DNA from: H111-94 sp034436045
GTDB taxonomy: Bacteria; Chloroflexota; Ktedonobacteria; Ktedonobacterales; Ktedonobacteraceae
Length of the DNA: 19,302 bases
Direction of reading: 5' to 3'
NCBI GenBank assembly: GCA_034436045.1
Contig: DAOTVZ010000291.1
Span: 1-19,302, forward strand
The notes under the pieces are model-generated. The model ran no database searches. It saw nothing but the letters and a program-made list of their open reading frames with translations, and had not been told where the DNA came from. Of the stretch, positions 7,245-15,525 are shown one piece after another (position 1 is the stretch's first letter; the number at the start of each line of letters is the position of its first letter). The translations under genes were made by a program, and so were the position numbers.

Positions 7245-8507
7245 ATCTGATACCCTGACTCCATGCTCACTATGCACACGCTCCTCATGATGATGACGGT
7301 TGTGATACTGTCGTCCGCGCCAGTCCACACCTTTGCCGGTCAGCACGCGCCAGGCAGATTGGCCCAGGATACCGGTGAAGATTGCGCCCGCCAGCGGGTG
7401 CGTAAGTGTGTAGTACCAGGGGACGCCCATCATGCGGTTGAGCCACGTGCGATAGGCAAAGAGTGGCCCAAGTTCTAGCACTGCCAATAGCAGGCTTTGC
7501 CGCCCGTTTCTACTACCACGCCATCCGCCGCTTAGCAACATCAGCAAGGGCAACAGGAAGGGCATGAGCGAGATCATGGGCAGGCCAATAAGTTGGAGCG
7601 CGACAAAGGCCAGACCGCCGCGATTGCCCAGATAGGCATTTTTGCGCCAGCCGCGCCAGGTCTCGCCCAGGCTATGATACATATGGACACGCACCAGGCC
7701 GCTGCCATCAACAAAGCGCAGCTTAAAGCCGGTCTGCTTGACAATCTGTGCCAGGTCGCGGTCATCCAGCAGGGTGGCCCGCAGATCGGGGCGCGCGTAG
7801 CCGCCAGTAATCGTATAGGTGGAACGGCGGATCAGGATGTATTGCCCGTTGGCGATGGCAACCTTGCTTTTCGGATCATTGGCTTTCCTGGGTGGATAGA
7901 GCATGCTAATGCCCAGGTAGGCCATCGGCATCAGCGTCTTATCCCAGAAACCCGGCAGTTCCTGCTCAGAGGCCAATGTGAACAGGTCGGCCCCCTCACG
8001 GATGGCCTGTGTGATCGCTGAACGCAGGCAGTTGGGGGCATGCCAGGTATCGGCATCGGTGAAGAGCAACCACTCACCCTGCGCCTCCTGCACGCCCCTG
8101 TGGATGGCGTGTGGTTTGCCTGCCCAACCCTCTGGTAGATCGCGCAGGCGCAGCACCCATAAGCGATGACCATTGGGGTGTGTCTGCGCCAGTTCATCCA
8201 GAATACGCCCTGTGCTATCGGTCGAGCCGTCATCAACGGCGATCACTTCGTAATGCTCGTAATCCTGTTCCAGCAGAGAGCGCACACAGCGCTCGATATT
8301 CTGCTCTTCATTGCGCGCCGGAACGATAATAGAGACGGTCGGGCCAATCGTAGGTAGCCCATCCTCTTTCTTCGCTAGCGGTTGCACTTTATCATCTTTG
8401 TTCGGAGTTGTGCGCCACCAGATAAACAGGTAGAAAAAAGCCACGCTCAGCGCGTGCATCCACCCAAAGAGCTGCGCCAGCACTTGCCATCGGGAACATT
8501 GTCGCAT
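7239..8507 (-). CDS. Membrane-anchored family 2 glycosyltransferase (CrtQ/HpnB-like)
   Basis: Counting from the ATG at 8507 (422 aa), an N-terminal helix at about 11-31 precedes a GT-A domain. The nucleotide-sugar motifs are 'VSIIVPARNEEQNI' (58-71), 'AVDDGSTDST' (90-99) and the DxD at 151-153 in 'FTDADT'. The acceptor-side motif is 'LLDDRDLAQ' (247-255). 'WRGWRKNAY' (284-292) follows in place of the processive QxxRW. Two or three helices at about 298-326, 338-356 and 369-388 anchor the C-terminus. The tail 'GKGVDWRGRQYHNRHHHEE' is His-rich. Such enzymes transfer sugar to lipid or carotenoid acceptors (for example CrtQ in staphyloxanthin synthesis), but the acceptor here is unknown. A TTG at 8522 is in frame but lacks a ribosome site. 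GGGTGG lies 7 nt before the ATG at 8507. Confidence 0.88.
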   Translation of the reverse strand: MRQCSRWQVLAQLFGWMHALSVAFFYLFIWWRTTPNKDDKVQPLAKKEDGLPTIGPTVSIIVPARNEEQNIERCVRSLLEQDYEHYEVIAVDDGSTDSTGRILDELAQTHPNGHRLWVLRLRDLPEGWAGKPHAIHRGVQEAQGEWLLFTDADTWHAPNCLRSAITQAIREGADLFTLASEQELPGFWDKTLMPMAYLGISMLYPPRKANDPKSKVAIANGQYILIRRSTYTITGGYARPDLRATLLDDRDLAQIVKQTGFKLRFVDGSGLVRVHMYHSLGETWRGWRKNAYLGNRGGLAFVALQLIGLPMISLMPFLLPLLMLLSGGWRGSRNGRQSLLLAVLELGPLFAYRTWLNRMMGVPWYYTLTHPLAGAIFTGILGQSAWRVLTGKGVDWRGRQYHNRHHHEERVHSEHGVRVSDR

Positions 8508-8553
8508 TACCTTACCACCCAATGTATATATTCAGTCCCGCCAGTTCGTCTGC

Positions 8554-8562
8554 ATTATAGCA
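8554..8562 (-). promoter_or_regulatory. Extended -10 promoter of the glycosyltransferase gene
   Basis: The minus strand reads TGC-TATAAT, a perfect -10 hexamer with the TGn extension. It lies 46 nt upstream of the preferred ATG at 8507. No good -35 lies 17 nt further up, as expected for an extended -10 promoter. Confidence 0.5.
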
Positions 8563-8711
8563 TAGTTGCAAGAGAACACCTACTACTTGTATCCGCTATA
8601 GTAAATCTTCCTTAGAAACCAGCAGCGAGCGAGGCAGAGCGAGCAGAAACAGTAGCGCATCATTAGAGAGGCATACTCCTTGCGGGTACATGCTCGCTTG
8701 CACTAGCCCTG

Positions 8712-8741
8712 TTGCTGGTGTACAATTTGATATACTATGAT
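8712..8741 (+). promoter_or_regulatory. Candidate promoter of the CopD-like gene
   Basis: TTGCTG and TATGAT are separated by 18 nt. The -10 matches 5 of 6, while the -35 matches only in TTG. The predicted leader before the ATG at 8845 is about 95 nt. The local AT-rich stretch offers other registers, so the exact element is uncertain. Confidence 0.35.
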
Positions 8742-8844
8742 TGACATGGTGCTGCTCCGGTCTCCACAGCGATGGCCAGAGTGCCCGGCACACCAAGAGA
8801 ATTACGTCAAGTCAGAGTCAGATAGAGACTAGACAAGTATACTA

Positions 8845-10206
8845 ATGAGACAACGCTTCACACGGGGAGCGGGTAATGCGCTCCTGCTGAGCCTCATAGT
8901 ACTCGCGGGCGCGATGGTTATGATAATGTTCACTCCATCCGCCGCATACGCTTATGCCCATCTCATCACTCCGCCCCCTATCATTCAGTTACCGACGATA
9001 GACACACAGGGCATTTTGCAGGTGGCATGGGACTGGCTGACCATCACAGCACTGATGCTCTGGCTTGGTATACTCGTGAGCGAGCGCGTGGTCATTGCGC
9101 GCATGGAACAGGGGGCCGCGTTGCTAGCAGCGACCGAGCGGCAATCCTACTCGCTACAATGGCTCAGTCTCTTAGCCCTGCTCATCGGTGAATGCGTTTC
9201 ATTCACGTTACGTCTGTTACACTACCTCGCCGTCACCAATACCCCATTTACGTCGGATATTCCTGGTCAATTCATCAGCACGACGTTTTATGGGCAACTC
9301 TGGAGTGTGCGCGCCATTTTGCTGCTGGCTGCGCTGGCGCTGCTGTACTGGACAGGCCGTCCACGCCCACAGCCTAAAGTAGAGCAACGTGAACAACGTC
9401 ATATTACACGCGAGCAAAGCACTCCAGCCGTGCGCCGGATCGTAAGCCACGCCGTAACCACACCCATTTCACAGCCGCGCATCACGCGCGACTTCACGCT
9501 CTCATACACCACCGGCACTCCCACCGGGCCGCTCAAGCCCGCGCAGACAGCTTCCGCCGCTCCGGTCGTACCGGTAACGAAACGCACGCTCAACCTGCTC
9601 TGGTTCATAGTAATCACAGCCCTGCTGCTTTCACTTGCGCTCGACAACGACATCGTGGCAGTCGCACCTTTACATATCAGTGCGGTCATCATGTTCTGGC
9701 TCTATCTGGCCGCGCTCGGCACCTGGTTTGGCGGTCTCTCCTATACTAGCTTCATCCTTTTGCCGGTGGTGCGGCGCGAAAATCTGACCGATACTCTGGT
9801 CGCCTTCCTGCGCCGCTTCAGTAACTTCGTCCTGACCGCTATCGTTGTCGCCCTTATCACCGGCATCTTTTTCAGCGAAGCCACACTTCCTCACATACAG
9901 CAGTTGCTCACAACATCCTATGGCCGCGTGTTGCTGGTCACGATCATTCTCAGCACCTTGCTCGCTCTATCCAGCCTCTATCTCCTCTTCATCTTTCGCA
10001 CCCGCCTGGCTCGTCAGGCGCTATTACTACCCGTCGTCGGCGCAGAGCTACCGGCGCGGCGCAGCCGTCTCTCCGCACTGGAGCAGACGCAAGCGCATCT
10101 CAAACGCAGCATCAACTTTCTGCTGATTGGCATCATTATCGTCCTGCTCTGCCTTGCGCTGATGGCCTTCTATATGCCCCCTATGCTTCTCTCACCACTA
10201 CCGTGA
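8845..10206 (+). CDS. CopD-domain integral membrane protein
   Basis: The 453-residue protein has about nine hydrophobic segments (about 11-36, 58-80, 104-128, 150-170, 248-266, 276-298, 326-346, 360-383 and 422-444). The first could be a signal peptide ending at 'AAYAYA'. The C-terminal half carries the CopD pattern: 'LGTWFGGLSY' (291-300), a run 'FLRRFSNFVLTAIVVALITG' (321-340) and 'LLTTSYGRVLLVTIILSTLL' (354-373). CopD proteins are linked to copper uptake or resistance in the membrane. No neighbouring CopC/PcoC-like or copper regulator gene is present, so the copper role is only inferred from the family. Residues 171-247 form a long polar loop rich in T, P, R and Q that splits the two membrane halves; it looks poorly conserved. 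No strong ribosome site is seen before the ATG at 8845. Confidence 0.8.
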   Translation: MRQRFTRGAGNALLLSLIVLAGAMVMIMFTPSAAYAYAHLITPPPIIQLPTIDTQGILQVAWDWLTITALMLWLGILVSERVVIARMEQGAALLAATERQSYSLQWLSLLALLIGECVSFTLRLLHYLAVTNTPFTSDIPGQFISTTFYGQLWSVRAILLLAALALLYWTGRPRPQPKVEQREQRHITREQSTPAVRRIVSHAVTTPISQPRITRDFTLSYTTGTPTGPLKPAQTASAAPVVPVTKRTLNLLWFIVITALLLSLALDNDIVAVAPLHISAVIMFWLYLAALGTWFGGLSYTSFILLPVVRRENLTDTLVAFLRRFSNFVLTAIVVALITGIFFSEATLPHIQQLLTTSYGRVLLVTIILSTLLALSSLYLLFIFRTRLARQALLLPVVGAELPARRSRLSALEQTQAHLKRSINFLLIGIIIVLLCLALMAFYMPPMLLSPLP

Positions 10207-10235
10207 GGCTCTCTATCCTTCTGGGGGAAATGGGT

Positions 10236-10307
10236 GTAGGGGCGTCATTCATGACGCCCTGACCGCTCGTTGCTCCGCGCACGGGGCATCATTCATGACG
10301 CCCCTAC
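10236..10307. repeat. Palindromic repeat, locus 1 (two units, inverted, GTAGGGG outward)
   Basis: Units at 10236-10259 and 10283-10307 begin and end with GTAGGGGCGTCAT / ATGACGCCCCTAC and face each other across 23 nt. Each unit is itself palindromic: GGGCGTCAT and ATGACGCCC flank TC. The two units can also pair with each other over about 24 nt with three mismatches. It lies between the CopD-like gene and the purine operon promoter. It lacks a T run, so terminator activity is uncertain. Confidence 0.85.
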
Positions 10308-10358
10308 GCCGACCACCAACATTCTCTTAAAGGATGGAGACCCTACCGTGAAACCTAT

Positions 10359-10388
10359 TTGCCACACTCATTCATAAAGTGGTACAAT
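10359..10388 (+). promoter_or_regulatory. Promoter of the purine operon
   Basis: TTGCCA (10359-10364) and TACAAT (10383-10388) are 18 nt apart, and TGG before the -10 gives an extended -10. This is the best sigma-70-like promoter in the window. It predicts a leader of roughly 65-70 nt before the GTG start of purSL. The leader shows no purine riboswitch or clear operator that I can recognise. Confidence 0.6.
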
Positions 10389-10462
10389 GAGATTGTCCCA
10401 ACTGTGTGACAGCGCAGGAGCGCAGAAGATGCGTGTGATTCATCAGCCCAGGATAAAGGAAC

Positions 10463-13400
10463 GTGATACGACAACAGATAGAAATACGCGCGCTTGCCGA
10501 GCAGTATGATGGACATGCTCGCCAGCTTGCGCATGAAATAAATCAACTCTCAGGAAGACATCTGCCATCACTGGCTACCATTACTGCAAGCTCTACCCCA
10601 TTACAACTTAGCACAGCTCAGCTATACCGCCTTTATGGCAACCTGACCCCTACGGAGCTTCATCAATTGATACAACAATTGCTTGTTGACCCCGTAGTAC
10701 AGCACGCGGAACTCTTTCCACCTGTACAGCAAGCGAACGCTGAACCCGCAAACACATCAAGCGAACATATCGTTGATGTGTTTTTTCATGCTAGCGTCAC
10801 CGATACGCTGGCAGAAAGCGTCATGCTGGGCGCGCGAATGCTCGGCATCACAGGCTTAGAGCGTGTGGAAACAGGACGACGCTATCTCCTGGACGGTCGC
10901 CTCAGCGCAGAAGAGGTGCATTACATTACGCAAGCCCTCCTCTATAATCCGATCATTCAGTACTTCGAGCTACTACCGGCTAACACCGTCGGCGGACAGG
11001 ATAAATCCGCCACTACAGATGATGTTTCACGTCCGATAGGAATCGATTCAGCACGTTCGCTGGTTGAGGTCCCCCGTCCGCACCTGAACCGACAAGACGG
11101 ACGCGAAGCGGTTCGTACCATCCCCATCCTGGATAAGAGCGATGAGCAACTGCTGGAATTAAGTCGCAGCGGCATGCTGGCGCTCAATCTGGATGAGATG
11201 AGCACCATTCAGCAGTATTTTCGGCAGCAGGGACGCGAGCCAACCGACGTCGAGTTGGAGACGCTGGCGCAAACGTGGTCGGAACATTGCTCGCATAAGA
11301 CCTTCAAGGCCACCATCGACTACCGCGAGGTCGATAGCAGAGGGCAGGAATTGACACGAGAGACGATTAATAGCCTGTTGAAAACCTACCTGATGCGCGC
11401 CACCGAGGCCATTCGGCCCGACTGGCTGGTTTCAGCGTTCAGCGACAATGCGGGCATCATTCGTTTTACCGCCGATTACGATGTCGCCTTCAAAGTCGAG
11501 ACACACAACCATCCCTCTGCCATTGAGCCATTTGGTGGGGCGAATACGGGCGTCGGCGGCGTCATCCGCGACGTGGTAGGCGTCTCCGCGCAGCCTATCG
11601 CTTGCACCGATATCCTCTGCTTTGGCCCGCAGGATATTTCAGCCGACGCGCTACCCGCCGGGGTGTTGCCACCGCGCCGCATCGCCAGTGGAGTCGTGAA
11701 CGGTGTGCGTGATTACGGTAACAAGATGGGCATTCCAACGGTGAATGGGGCTATTCTCTATCATCAGGGCTACATCTATAACCCGCTCGTCTTCTGTGGG
11801 TGCCTGGGCCTGTTGCCGCATGGAAGCCACCCCAATCATGTACAGGTCGGTGATCGCGTTGTCGTGCTGGGTGGGCGCACGGGCCGCGATGGCATTCACG
11901 GTGCGACTTTCTCGTCCGGCGAAATGAGTAGCGAGATCAATGCACAGGCGGGTGCAGCCGTGCAGATTGGCGCGCCGATTACCGAGAAGAAAGTCACCGA
12001 CGTAATTATGCAGGCGCGTGACCGGCGGCTCTATCATGCCATCACCGATTGCGGCGCAGGCGGCTTCTCCTCAGCAATAGGCGAGATGGGCGCAGAAACC
12101 GGCGTGCAGGTTGAATTAGCTCACGCGCCGCTCAAATACCAGGGTCTGGCCCCCTGGGAAATCTGGCTGTCCGAGGCACAGGAGCGCATGGTGCTGGCTG
12201 TGCCACCTGAACATATCGACGAACTCTTAGAGCTATGTCAGATTGAAGAGGTTGAGGCCAGCATTCTGGGCACCTTCACCAACGATCACCGCCTTACCGT
12301 CACCTATCAAAGTGAGATAGTAGCTGATCTGAGCATGGATTTCCTGCACGATGGGCGGCCCAATCGCACGCTTGAGGCCGTCTGGATACAACCTGAGCCG
12401 CAGCCGCAGCGCGAGAGCAGTATAGAAACAGTTACCGACATGACCTACAGCTTCTCGACCTCAATGGGGCCAGCGCTACTGGCGCTCTTGCGTCATCCGA
12501 CTATCGGTTCCAAAGAACAGGTGGTGCGCCGCTACGACCACGAGGTACAGGGCGCGACTGTCGTCAAGCCGCTGGTTGGACGCGCGGGCAATGGCCCCGG
12601 CGATGCCGCCGTGCTGCAACCCATGCTGCCAGAGGGTACGCGCGCAGGCATCATTCTCTCCAACGGTGTTAACCCTCTCTACGGCAAGATCGACCCCTAT
12701 CACATGGCGACCAATGCCGTTGATGAGGCCTTGCGCAACCTGACCGCCGTCGGGGGCGACATCACACGCGCCGCCATTCTGGATAATTTCTGCTGGGGCA
12801 GCCCGACCGACGCACACCAACTCGGCCTGCTGGTGCGCGCCGCCAAAGGTTGTCATGACGCCGCCATCGGCTTCCGCACACCGTTCATCTCCGGCAAGGA
12901 TAGCCTGAACAACGAGTATCATGCCGAGGGTCAGCGTATTCCCGTCCTTCCCACGCTCGTCATCTCCGCTGTAGGAATCATCGACGACGCCGCACACACG
13001 GTCGATATGGCACTCAAGACGCCCGGCAATCTGCTCTATCAGATCGGCATGACTAATAACGAACTGGCCGGTTCACACTATGCTGAGATTATCGATCCGG
13101 CTTCTTTCGAGCGTCTGATCCCCTATACCAGTGTGCCAGAGGTACGTATCCAGCGCGCTTACAGGCTGATGAAGGCTCTAGGCGAAGCCATTCGCATGGG
13201 GATGGTGCAGGCATGCCACGATCTCTCCGAGGGCGGTTTAGCCATCGCCGCTGCCGAGATGGCGCTGGCAAGTATGCTCGGTGTCGAGCTTGATGTACAT
13301 CAAATCCAGGCCACTAACGCGCCGCTCACCCAGAACGCCGTCAATGTCGTGCGGCTTTTCTCCGAGTCCGCCTCGCGTTTCCTGGTCGAGATCACGCCCG

Positions 13401-13570
13401 AACAGTTCGGCACATTCGAGCGCCATATGCGCAGCAACGGCGTGCAGGATGTCATCTTTGTTGGCCGCGTCAGCACTATCCCGCGCTTCATTGTACATGA
13501 CGGAGAAGAAGAATTAATCAACATGCATATCACGGAATTGCAAGAAGCATGGAAGGGGGAACAGGCATGA
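10463..13570 (+). CDS. purL: FGAM synthase with two fused PurS-like units (PurSSL)
   Basis: The 1035-residue protein makes formylglycinamidine ribonucleotide (FGAM) from FGAR, ATP and glutamine-derived ammonia, with PurQ as glutaminase. The first 175 residues hold two PurS-like units, at about 5-86 and 103-173. Their C-terminal parts align clearly: 'LYGNLTPTELHQLIQQLLVD' (57-76) against 'LLDGRLSAEEVHYITQALLY' (142-161), each followed by a short 'P-V/I-V/I-Q' strand. After a linker the PurL core begins at about 238: WSEHCSHK at 272-279 (catalytic histidine region), then 'VETHNHPSAIEPFGGANTG', 'DGIHGATFSS', 'DCGAGGFSSAIGEMG', 'FISGKDS' and 'CHDLSEGGLAIAAAEM'. No glutaminase domain is present. 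The GTG start has AGGA 9 nt upstream. The stop overlaps the next start as ATGA. PurS is usually a separate gene of about 80-90 residues acting as a dimer. Confidence 0.95.
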   Translation: MIRQQIEIRALAEQYDGHARQLAHEINQLSGRHLPSLATITASSTPLQLSTAQLYRLYGNLTPTELHQLIQQLLVDPVVQHAELFPPVQQANAEPANTSSEHIVDVFFHASVTDTLAESVMLGARMLGITGLERVETGRRYLLDGRLSAEEVHYITQALLYNPIIQYFELLPANTVGGQDKSATTDDVSRPIGIDSARSLVEVPRPHLNRQDGREAVRTIPILDKSDEQLLELSRSGMLALNLDEMSTIQQYFRQQGREPTDVELETLAQTWSEHCSHKTFKATIDYREVDSRGQELTRETINSLLKTYLMRATEAIRPDWLVSAFSDNAGIIRFTADYDVAFKVETHNHPSAIEPFGGANTGVGGVIRDVVGVSAQPIACTDILCFGPQDISADALPAGVLPPRRIASGVVNGVRDYGNKMGIPTVNGAILYHQGYIYNPLVFCGCLGLLPHGSHPNHVQVGDRVVVLGGRTGRDGIHGATFSSGEMSSEINAQAGAAVQIGAPITEKKVTDVIMQARDRRLYHAITDCGAGGFSSAIGEMGAETGVQVELAHAPLKYQGLAPWEIWLSEAQERMVLAVPPEHIDELLELCQIEEVEASILGTFTNDHRLTVTYQSEIVADLSMDFLHDGRPNRTLEAVWIQPEPQPQRESSIETVTDMTYSFSTSMGPALLALLRHPTIGSKEQVVRRYDHEVQGATVVKPLVGRAGNGPGDAAVLQPMLPEGTRAGIILSNGVNPLYGKIDPYHMATNAVDEALRNLTAVGGDITRAAILDNFCWGSPTDAHQLGLLVRAAKGCHDAAIGFRTPFISGKDSLNNEYHAEGQRIPVLPTLVISAVGIIDDAAHTVDMALKTPGNLLYQIGMTNNELAGSHYAEIIDPASFERLIPYTSVPEVRIQRAYRLMKALGEAIRMGMVQACHDLSEGGLAIAAAEMALASMLGVELDVHQIQATNAPLTQNAVNVVRLFSESASRFLVEITPEQFGTFERHMRSNGVQDVIFVGRVSTIPRFIVHDGEEELINMHITELQEAWKGEQA

Positions 13571-15525
13571 ACGCTACTCTCCGCGCGTTGATCCTACGCG
13601 CACCCGGCATCAACTGTGATCGTGAAACGGCGCATGCCTGTCAACTGGTCGGCTTCCAGGCGGAACTCGTACACATCAACCAGCTTTTGAAAGCGCCCGA
13701 TAGTCTGCTTGAGTATCACCTGCTCGTTATTCCCGGTGGCTTCTCCTATGGCGATGACCTGGGCGCGGGCACGCTGCTCGCCAAAAACCTGACCATCCAT
13801 CTCAGTGCGCAATTGCAGCATTTCATTGACGAGGGACGCCCCGTGCTGGGCATCTGTAACGGCTTCCAGGTGCTGGTGCGCGCCGGCCTGCTCCCCGGCA
13901 CAATGTATGGGGATACGCAAGAAGAGAGCGTCATGAATGACGCCCCCACGACATCATCCGTAGGGGCGTCATTCATGACGCCCAAAGAGCGCCCGCTGGC
14001 CAGTCTGACAGAGAACGCTTCGGCTCGCTTTGAATGCCGCTGGGTTACATTGAGCGCGCTCTCAAGCCCCTGTATCTTTACACAGGGTATTGAACGGCCT
14101 ATCGAACTACCGGTGGCGCATGGAGAGGGGCGTTTCGTCTTCACCGGCCAGATCAGCGACCTGCAAGCGCGCGGACAAATGCCGTTGATCTACACAACGC
14201 CCCGTGAGCAGGCCCCCGGCGAGGTGCGCTATCCCGCCAATCCCAACGGCTCATCCGGCAATATTGCGGGCGTGTGCAATGCGCAGGGCACCGTCTTCGG
14301 CCTGATGCCACATCCTGAACGCTACGTTCACGCGCTGCAACATCCTCTGCGCCGGGGCAACCTGCAAGGTCAGGGCGATGGTTTGCTGATCTTCCAGAAT
14401 GCCTATCGCTACGCCAGTGAACTCGCGCATGGCCCTCGTAGGGGCGTGCTTCATCACGCCCTCCCACACGAGGAACACACCGAGGAAACGGCCAGAGCCT
14501 ACGCGGTCAGTGGCGTGGATATCGCTGCTGCCGACCGCGCCAAGCGCATGATGTATAGCGCCGTGCGCGCGACACAGGGCAGCGATGTGCTGGCCGGCAT
14601 GGGAGCCTTCGCAGGAGCTTTCAGCCTCAAACGCTTGCAGCGTATGCGCCAGCCCGTGCTGGTCGCCTCAACCGATGGGGTCGGCACCAAAACCCTGCTG
14701 GCGGCGCAGGCACAACGCTTCGATAGTATCGGGGCCGACCTCGTCAATCACTCCGTCAACGACCTGCTGACACAGGGCGCGCAACCCCTCTTCTTCATGG
14801 ACTATCTGGCAATGGGCAAGCTGGAACCGGCGCAGGCCGCACAGATCGTGCGTAGCGTTGCCAATGCTTGCAAAAAGGTCGATTGTGCTCTGCTGGGCGG
14901 TGAGACGGCGGAGATGCCAGACGTCTACCTCCCTGGCGCGTTCGATCTGGCCGGTACCATCGTCGGCGTCGTTGAGCAGGACGAGATGATTACGGGCCAG
15001 ACCATTCGCGCGGGCGACGTACTGCTCGGCCTGCCCTCTAGCGGCCTGCACACCAACGGCTATTCGCTGGCACGCCGTATCTTCGCTCCCTATCCACTAG
15101 AGACGGTCTTCCCCGAACTGGGCGAGTCGCTGGTAGATGCGCTGCTGCGACCCCATCGCTGCTACTTGCACGAAATCGAACAGTTGCGCACCTACTTAGC
15201 TGATCGGGGACGTTTTATTAAAGGATTGGCGCATATCACGGGCGGCGGCTTTGAGGGCAACGTCGGGCGCATTCTTCCACAAGGTTTACAAGCTGTGATC
15301 GAAACATATAAATGGAAGGTGCCCCCGCTCTTCCAACTGCTTGCCCGGCTTGGCCGCCTGTCACGCGAGGAACTATATCGCACCTTCAACATGGGCATCG
15401 GCATGGTCATCGTGCTGACACCCAAAGGCGCGCTTGAAGCTCGTAGCGTACTACCCGAACTATGCCCCGTCGGCTACATCACCGAAGGCGAAGGGGTGCG
15501 TATGGAATGGGGAGAAACAAAATGA
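13567..15525 (+). CDS. purQM: Fused PurQ glutaminase and PurM AIR synthetase
   Basis: One 652-residue chain carries two enzymes. Residues 1-283 are PurQ, the class I glutaminase of FGAM synthase. 'LVIPGGFSYGDDLGAG' is at 53-68, the nucleophile Cys97 is in GICNGFQ, and His249/Glu251 are in MPHPER. Residues 315-652 are PurM, which closes FGAM to AIR with ATP: 'STDGVGTKTLLA' (368-379), 'VNDLLTQGAQPLFFMDY' (397-413), 'GGETAEMPDVY' (444-454), 'GLPSSGLHTNGYSLAR' (488-503) and, later, 'ITGGGFEGN'. The join at 284-314 contains one repeat unit (residues 291-299). A double repeat adds about 19 residues at 121-139. No separate PurM start with a ribosome site is visible. The preferred start is ATG 13567 (ATGA overlap with purSL, GGAAGGGGG upstream), not the in-frame ATG 13549. 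Confidence 0.93.
   Translation: MNATLRALILRAPGINCDRETAHACQLVGFQAELVHINQLLKAPDSLLEYHLLVIPGGFSYGDDLGAGTLLAKNLTIHLSAQLQHFIDEGRPVLGICNGFQVLVRAGLLPGTMYGDTQEESVMNDAPTTSSVGASFMTPKERPLASLTENASARFECRWVTLSALSSPCIFTQGIERPIELPVAHGEGRFVFTGQISDLQARGQMPLIYTTPREQAPGEVRYPANPNGSSGNIAGVCNAQGTVFGLMPHPERYVHALQHPLRRGNLQGQGDGLLIFQNAYRYASELAHGPRRGVLHHALPHEEHTEETARAYAVSGVDIAAADRAKRMMYSAVRATQGSDVLAGMGAFAGAFSLKRLQRMRQPVLVASTDGVGTKTLLAAQAQRFDSIGADLVNHSVNDLLTQGAQPLFFMDYLAMGKLEPAQAAQIVRSVANACKKVDCALLGGETAEMPDVYLPGAFDLAGTIVGVVEQDEMITGQTIRAGDVLLGLPSSGLHTNGYSLARRIFAPYPLETVFPELGESLVDALLRPHRCYLHEIEQLRTYLADRGRFIKGLAHITGGGFEGNVGRILPQGLQAVIETYKWKVPPLFQLLARLGRLSREELYRTFNMGIGMVIVLTPKGALEARSVLPELCPVGYITEGEGVRMEWGETK
13928..13983. 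repeat. Palindromic repeat, locus 2 (inside the PurQ coding sequence)
   Basis: Two units are inverted with their CCCC(C)AC / GTAGGGG ends inward. Arms 13928-13949 and 13960-13981 pair over 22 nt with one mismatch around a 10-nt loop. The right unit (13960-13983) is identical to the left unit of locus 1. It is translated in frame as 'SVMNDAPTTSSVGASFMTP', between the 'GLLPG' region and the 'LTENASARFECRWV' region of PurQ. Confidence 0.88.
14438..14461 (+). repeat. Palindromic repeat, locus 3 (single unit in the PurQ-PurM linker)
   Basis: GTAGGGGCGTG-CTTCAT-CACGCCC is a single unit of the same family, in the C/G-swapped form (GTG/CAC instead of GTC/GAC). It is translated as 'RGVLHHAL' plus flanking residues and sits exactly between the end of PurQ homology and the start of PurM homology. 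Confidence 0.8.

Larger units (their letters stand above)
8508..8844. other. Divergent intergenic region between glycosyltransferase and CopD-like genes
   Basis: This 337-nt stretch holds no convincing gene in any frame and no repeat of the purine-cluster family. It contains two candidate promoters, one per direction (8554-8562 minus and 8712-8741 plus). I see nothing else in it. Confidence 0.6.

Noticed and set aside
8596..8796. A 66-residue minus-strand frame between the glycosyltransferase and CopD-like genes
   Set aside because: No ribosome site, no recognisable domain, and composition like non-coding DNA.
10389..10462. Possible purine riboswitch or PurR operator in the purSL leader
   Set aside because: The leader is only about 70 nt, and I see neither the three-way junction core of a purine riboswitch nor a clear operator palindrome.
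14500..14560. Independent start for PurM inside purQM
   Set aside because: The candidate GTG near 14515 and the ATGs near 14548 lack a ribosome site at proper spacing, and the latter lie inside PurM homology.
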